Both the position numbers and the translations under genes were made by a program. Shown here in pieces: positions 4,868 through 5,693 of a DNA stretch of 5,693 nt (positions within the stretch are counted from its first letter, which is position 1; every line of letters starts with the position of its first letter). The notes under the pieces were generated by a model that was given only the letters and a program-made list of their open reading frames with translations, made no database searches and was not told the DNA's origin. The DNA is from Clostridiales bacterium (lineage in GTDB: Bacteria; Bacillota; Clostridia; Oscillospirales; Acutalibacteraceae): positions 1-5,693 of the forward strand of contig JAAZGX010000078.1 in the NCBI GenBank assembly GCA_012511005.1, written 5' to 3'.

Positions 4868-5693
4868 ATGGATAATATAAGAAATGATAATAATATAGAA
4901 AAGATTATAAATATTGAAATTAATGACGAAATGAAAAAGTCATACCTTGAATATTCAATGTCAGTAATAATATCCCGCGCTCTCCCCGATGTAAGAGACG
5001 GGTTAAAGCCCGTACACAGGCGCACTCTTTATACAATGTATGAAAATAACCTTACACCGGATAAAGCATATAGAAAATGTGCTGATACCGTAGGCTCTGT
5101 TTTAGGAAGATACCACCCACACGGCGACGCCTCTGTATACGACGCTATGGTGCGTTTGGCACAAAACTTTAGAATAAGATATATGCTAATAGACGGGCAA
5201 GGAAATTTTGGTTCTGTTGACGGTGACCCGCCGGCAGCATACCGTTATACAGAGTCAAGAATGAGCAAAATTGCCGTTGAAATGCTAACGGACATAGAAA
5301 AAGATACGGTAGATTTTACGCCGAACTATGATGACAGATTAAAAGAGCCTACCGTTCTGCCGTCACGCTTTCCCAACCTATTAATTAACGGCTCGTCCGG
5401 TATAGCCGTTGGAATGGCGACGAATATCCCGCCTCATAATATGCGTGAAGTCGTTGACGGCTTATGTTATTTAATAGATAATCCAGACGCAGAGCTTGAC
5501 GAGCTTATGCAGTTTATAAAAGGACCTGACTTTCCGACTGCCGGTACAATCATGGGCAAAAGCGGTATAAGGGCGGCATATGCCACGGGCAGAGGAAAAG
5601 TGGTTGTGCGCGCAAAGGCGGAAATAGTTGAGGATAAAAACGGCAGATTTAAGATTATAGTTACTGAAATCCCCTATTTAGTCAATAAAGCAA
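4868..5693 (+). CDS. gyrA: DNA gyrase subunit A, 5' portion (cut by the window edge)
   Basis: The DNA cleavage and religation subunit of gyrase. The window holds 275 complete codons of an expected 800-850, covering the N-terminal winged-helix domain and the start of the tower domain; the C-terminal DNA-wrapping domain is not visible. Landmarks are SMSVIISRALPDVRDGLKPV (30-49), YHPHGDASVYDAMVRLAQ (82-99), DGQGNFGSVDGD (109-120), AAYRYTESRM (123-132) with catalytic Tyr127 preceded by Arg126, and NGSSGIAVGMATNIPPHN (174-191), where Ile179 corresponds to the DNA-bending isoleucine of E. coli (Ile174). The frame is open to the last base at VTEIPYLVNKA. The ATG follows gyrB by 11 nt with a strong Shine-Dalgarno. 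The residue equivalent to E. coli Ser83 is Ala88, while the acidic Asp87 equivalent (Asp92) is kept, a pattern also found in mycobacteria. GyrA rather than ParC is indicated by adjacency to gyrB and the GQGNFGS segment. Confidence 0.97.
   Translation, partial: MDNIRNDNNIEKIINIEINDEMKKSYLEYSMSVIISRALPDVRDGLKPVHRRTLYTMYENNLTPDKAYRKCADTVGSVLGRYHPHGDASVYDAMVRLAQNFRIRYMLIDGQGNFGSVDGDPPAAYRYTESRMSKIAVEMLTDIEKDTVDFTPNYDDRLKEPTVLPSRFPNLLINGSSGIAVGMATNIPPHNMREVVDGLCYLIDNPDAELDELMQFIKGPDFPTAGTIMGKSGIRAAYATGRGKVVVRAKAEIVEDKNGRFKIIVTEIPYLVNKA

Noticed and set aside
140..5693. The possibility that this cluster is a new defence or mobile system
   Set aside because: Every reading frame is a recognised housekeeping family in a conserved order, with no integrase, transposase, terminal repeats or break in composition.

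Overview
This window is the replication-origin-proximal housekeeping cluster of a low-GC Bacillota bacterium: dnaN, a small S4-domain RNA-binding gene (yaaA type), recF, remB, gyrB and the first third of gyrA. All genes are on the + strand and tightly packed. Firmicute identity is supported by the gene order, the S4-domain gene between dnaN and recF, the DUF370 (RemB) gene between recF and gyrB, and the ~650-residue GyrB lacking the proteobacterial insertion. From remembered sequences, details such as LWGKMLNVEK in GyrB, GDASVYD in GyrA and a clamp lacking the usual FPDY motif fit class Clostridia (Lachnospirales or Oscillospirales-like) better than Bacilli. Codon usage is AT-rich with many ATA, AGA and AAA codons. 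No genus can be named from the window alone.

Layout: positions 1-139 are a very AT-rich (about 24% GC) non-coding stretch that should be the dnaA-dnaN intergenic region (dnaA itself lies outside the window). It holds what looks like the origin unwinding element: a DnaA-trio array (98-112) running into an A+T tract, preceded by two degenerate DnaA-box-like 9-mers (76-93). A candidate dnaN promoter and a strong ribosome binding site overlap its downstream end. From 140 onwards there is almost no non-coding DNA: dnaN (140-1243), 4-nt gap, S4 gene (1248-1508), 11-nt overlap, recF (1498-2595), 2-nt gap, remB (2598-2855), 27-nt gap, gyrB (2883-4856), 11-nt gap, gyrA (4868 to the window edge, incomplete). 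There is no stretch above 300 bases without a gene.

The products work together around the replication fork: the sliding clamp (DnaN), gap-repair loading at stalled forks (RecF), and supercoil homeostasis (GyrB/GyrA, the two subunits of one A2B2 enzyme). The S4 and RemB-type proteins are conserved passengers with RNA-binding and DNA-binding regulatory roles respectively. The operon is probably read from a promoter before dnaN, with a likely second promoter inside the 3' end of remB for gyrBA.

I see no mobile element, CRISPR, tRNA, rRNA or undescribed multi-gene system here. The more interesting points are small: the DnaA-trio and overlapping promoter, a near-perfect 23-bp palindrome inside the S4 gene, the embedded gyrB promoter, the TTG start of gyrB, and unusual residues at quinolone-pocket and clamp-groove positions.
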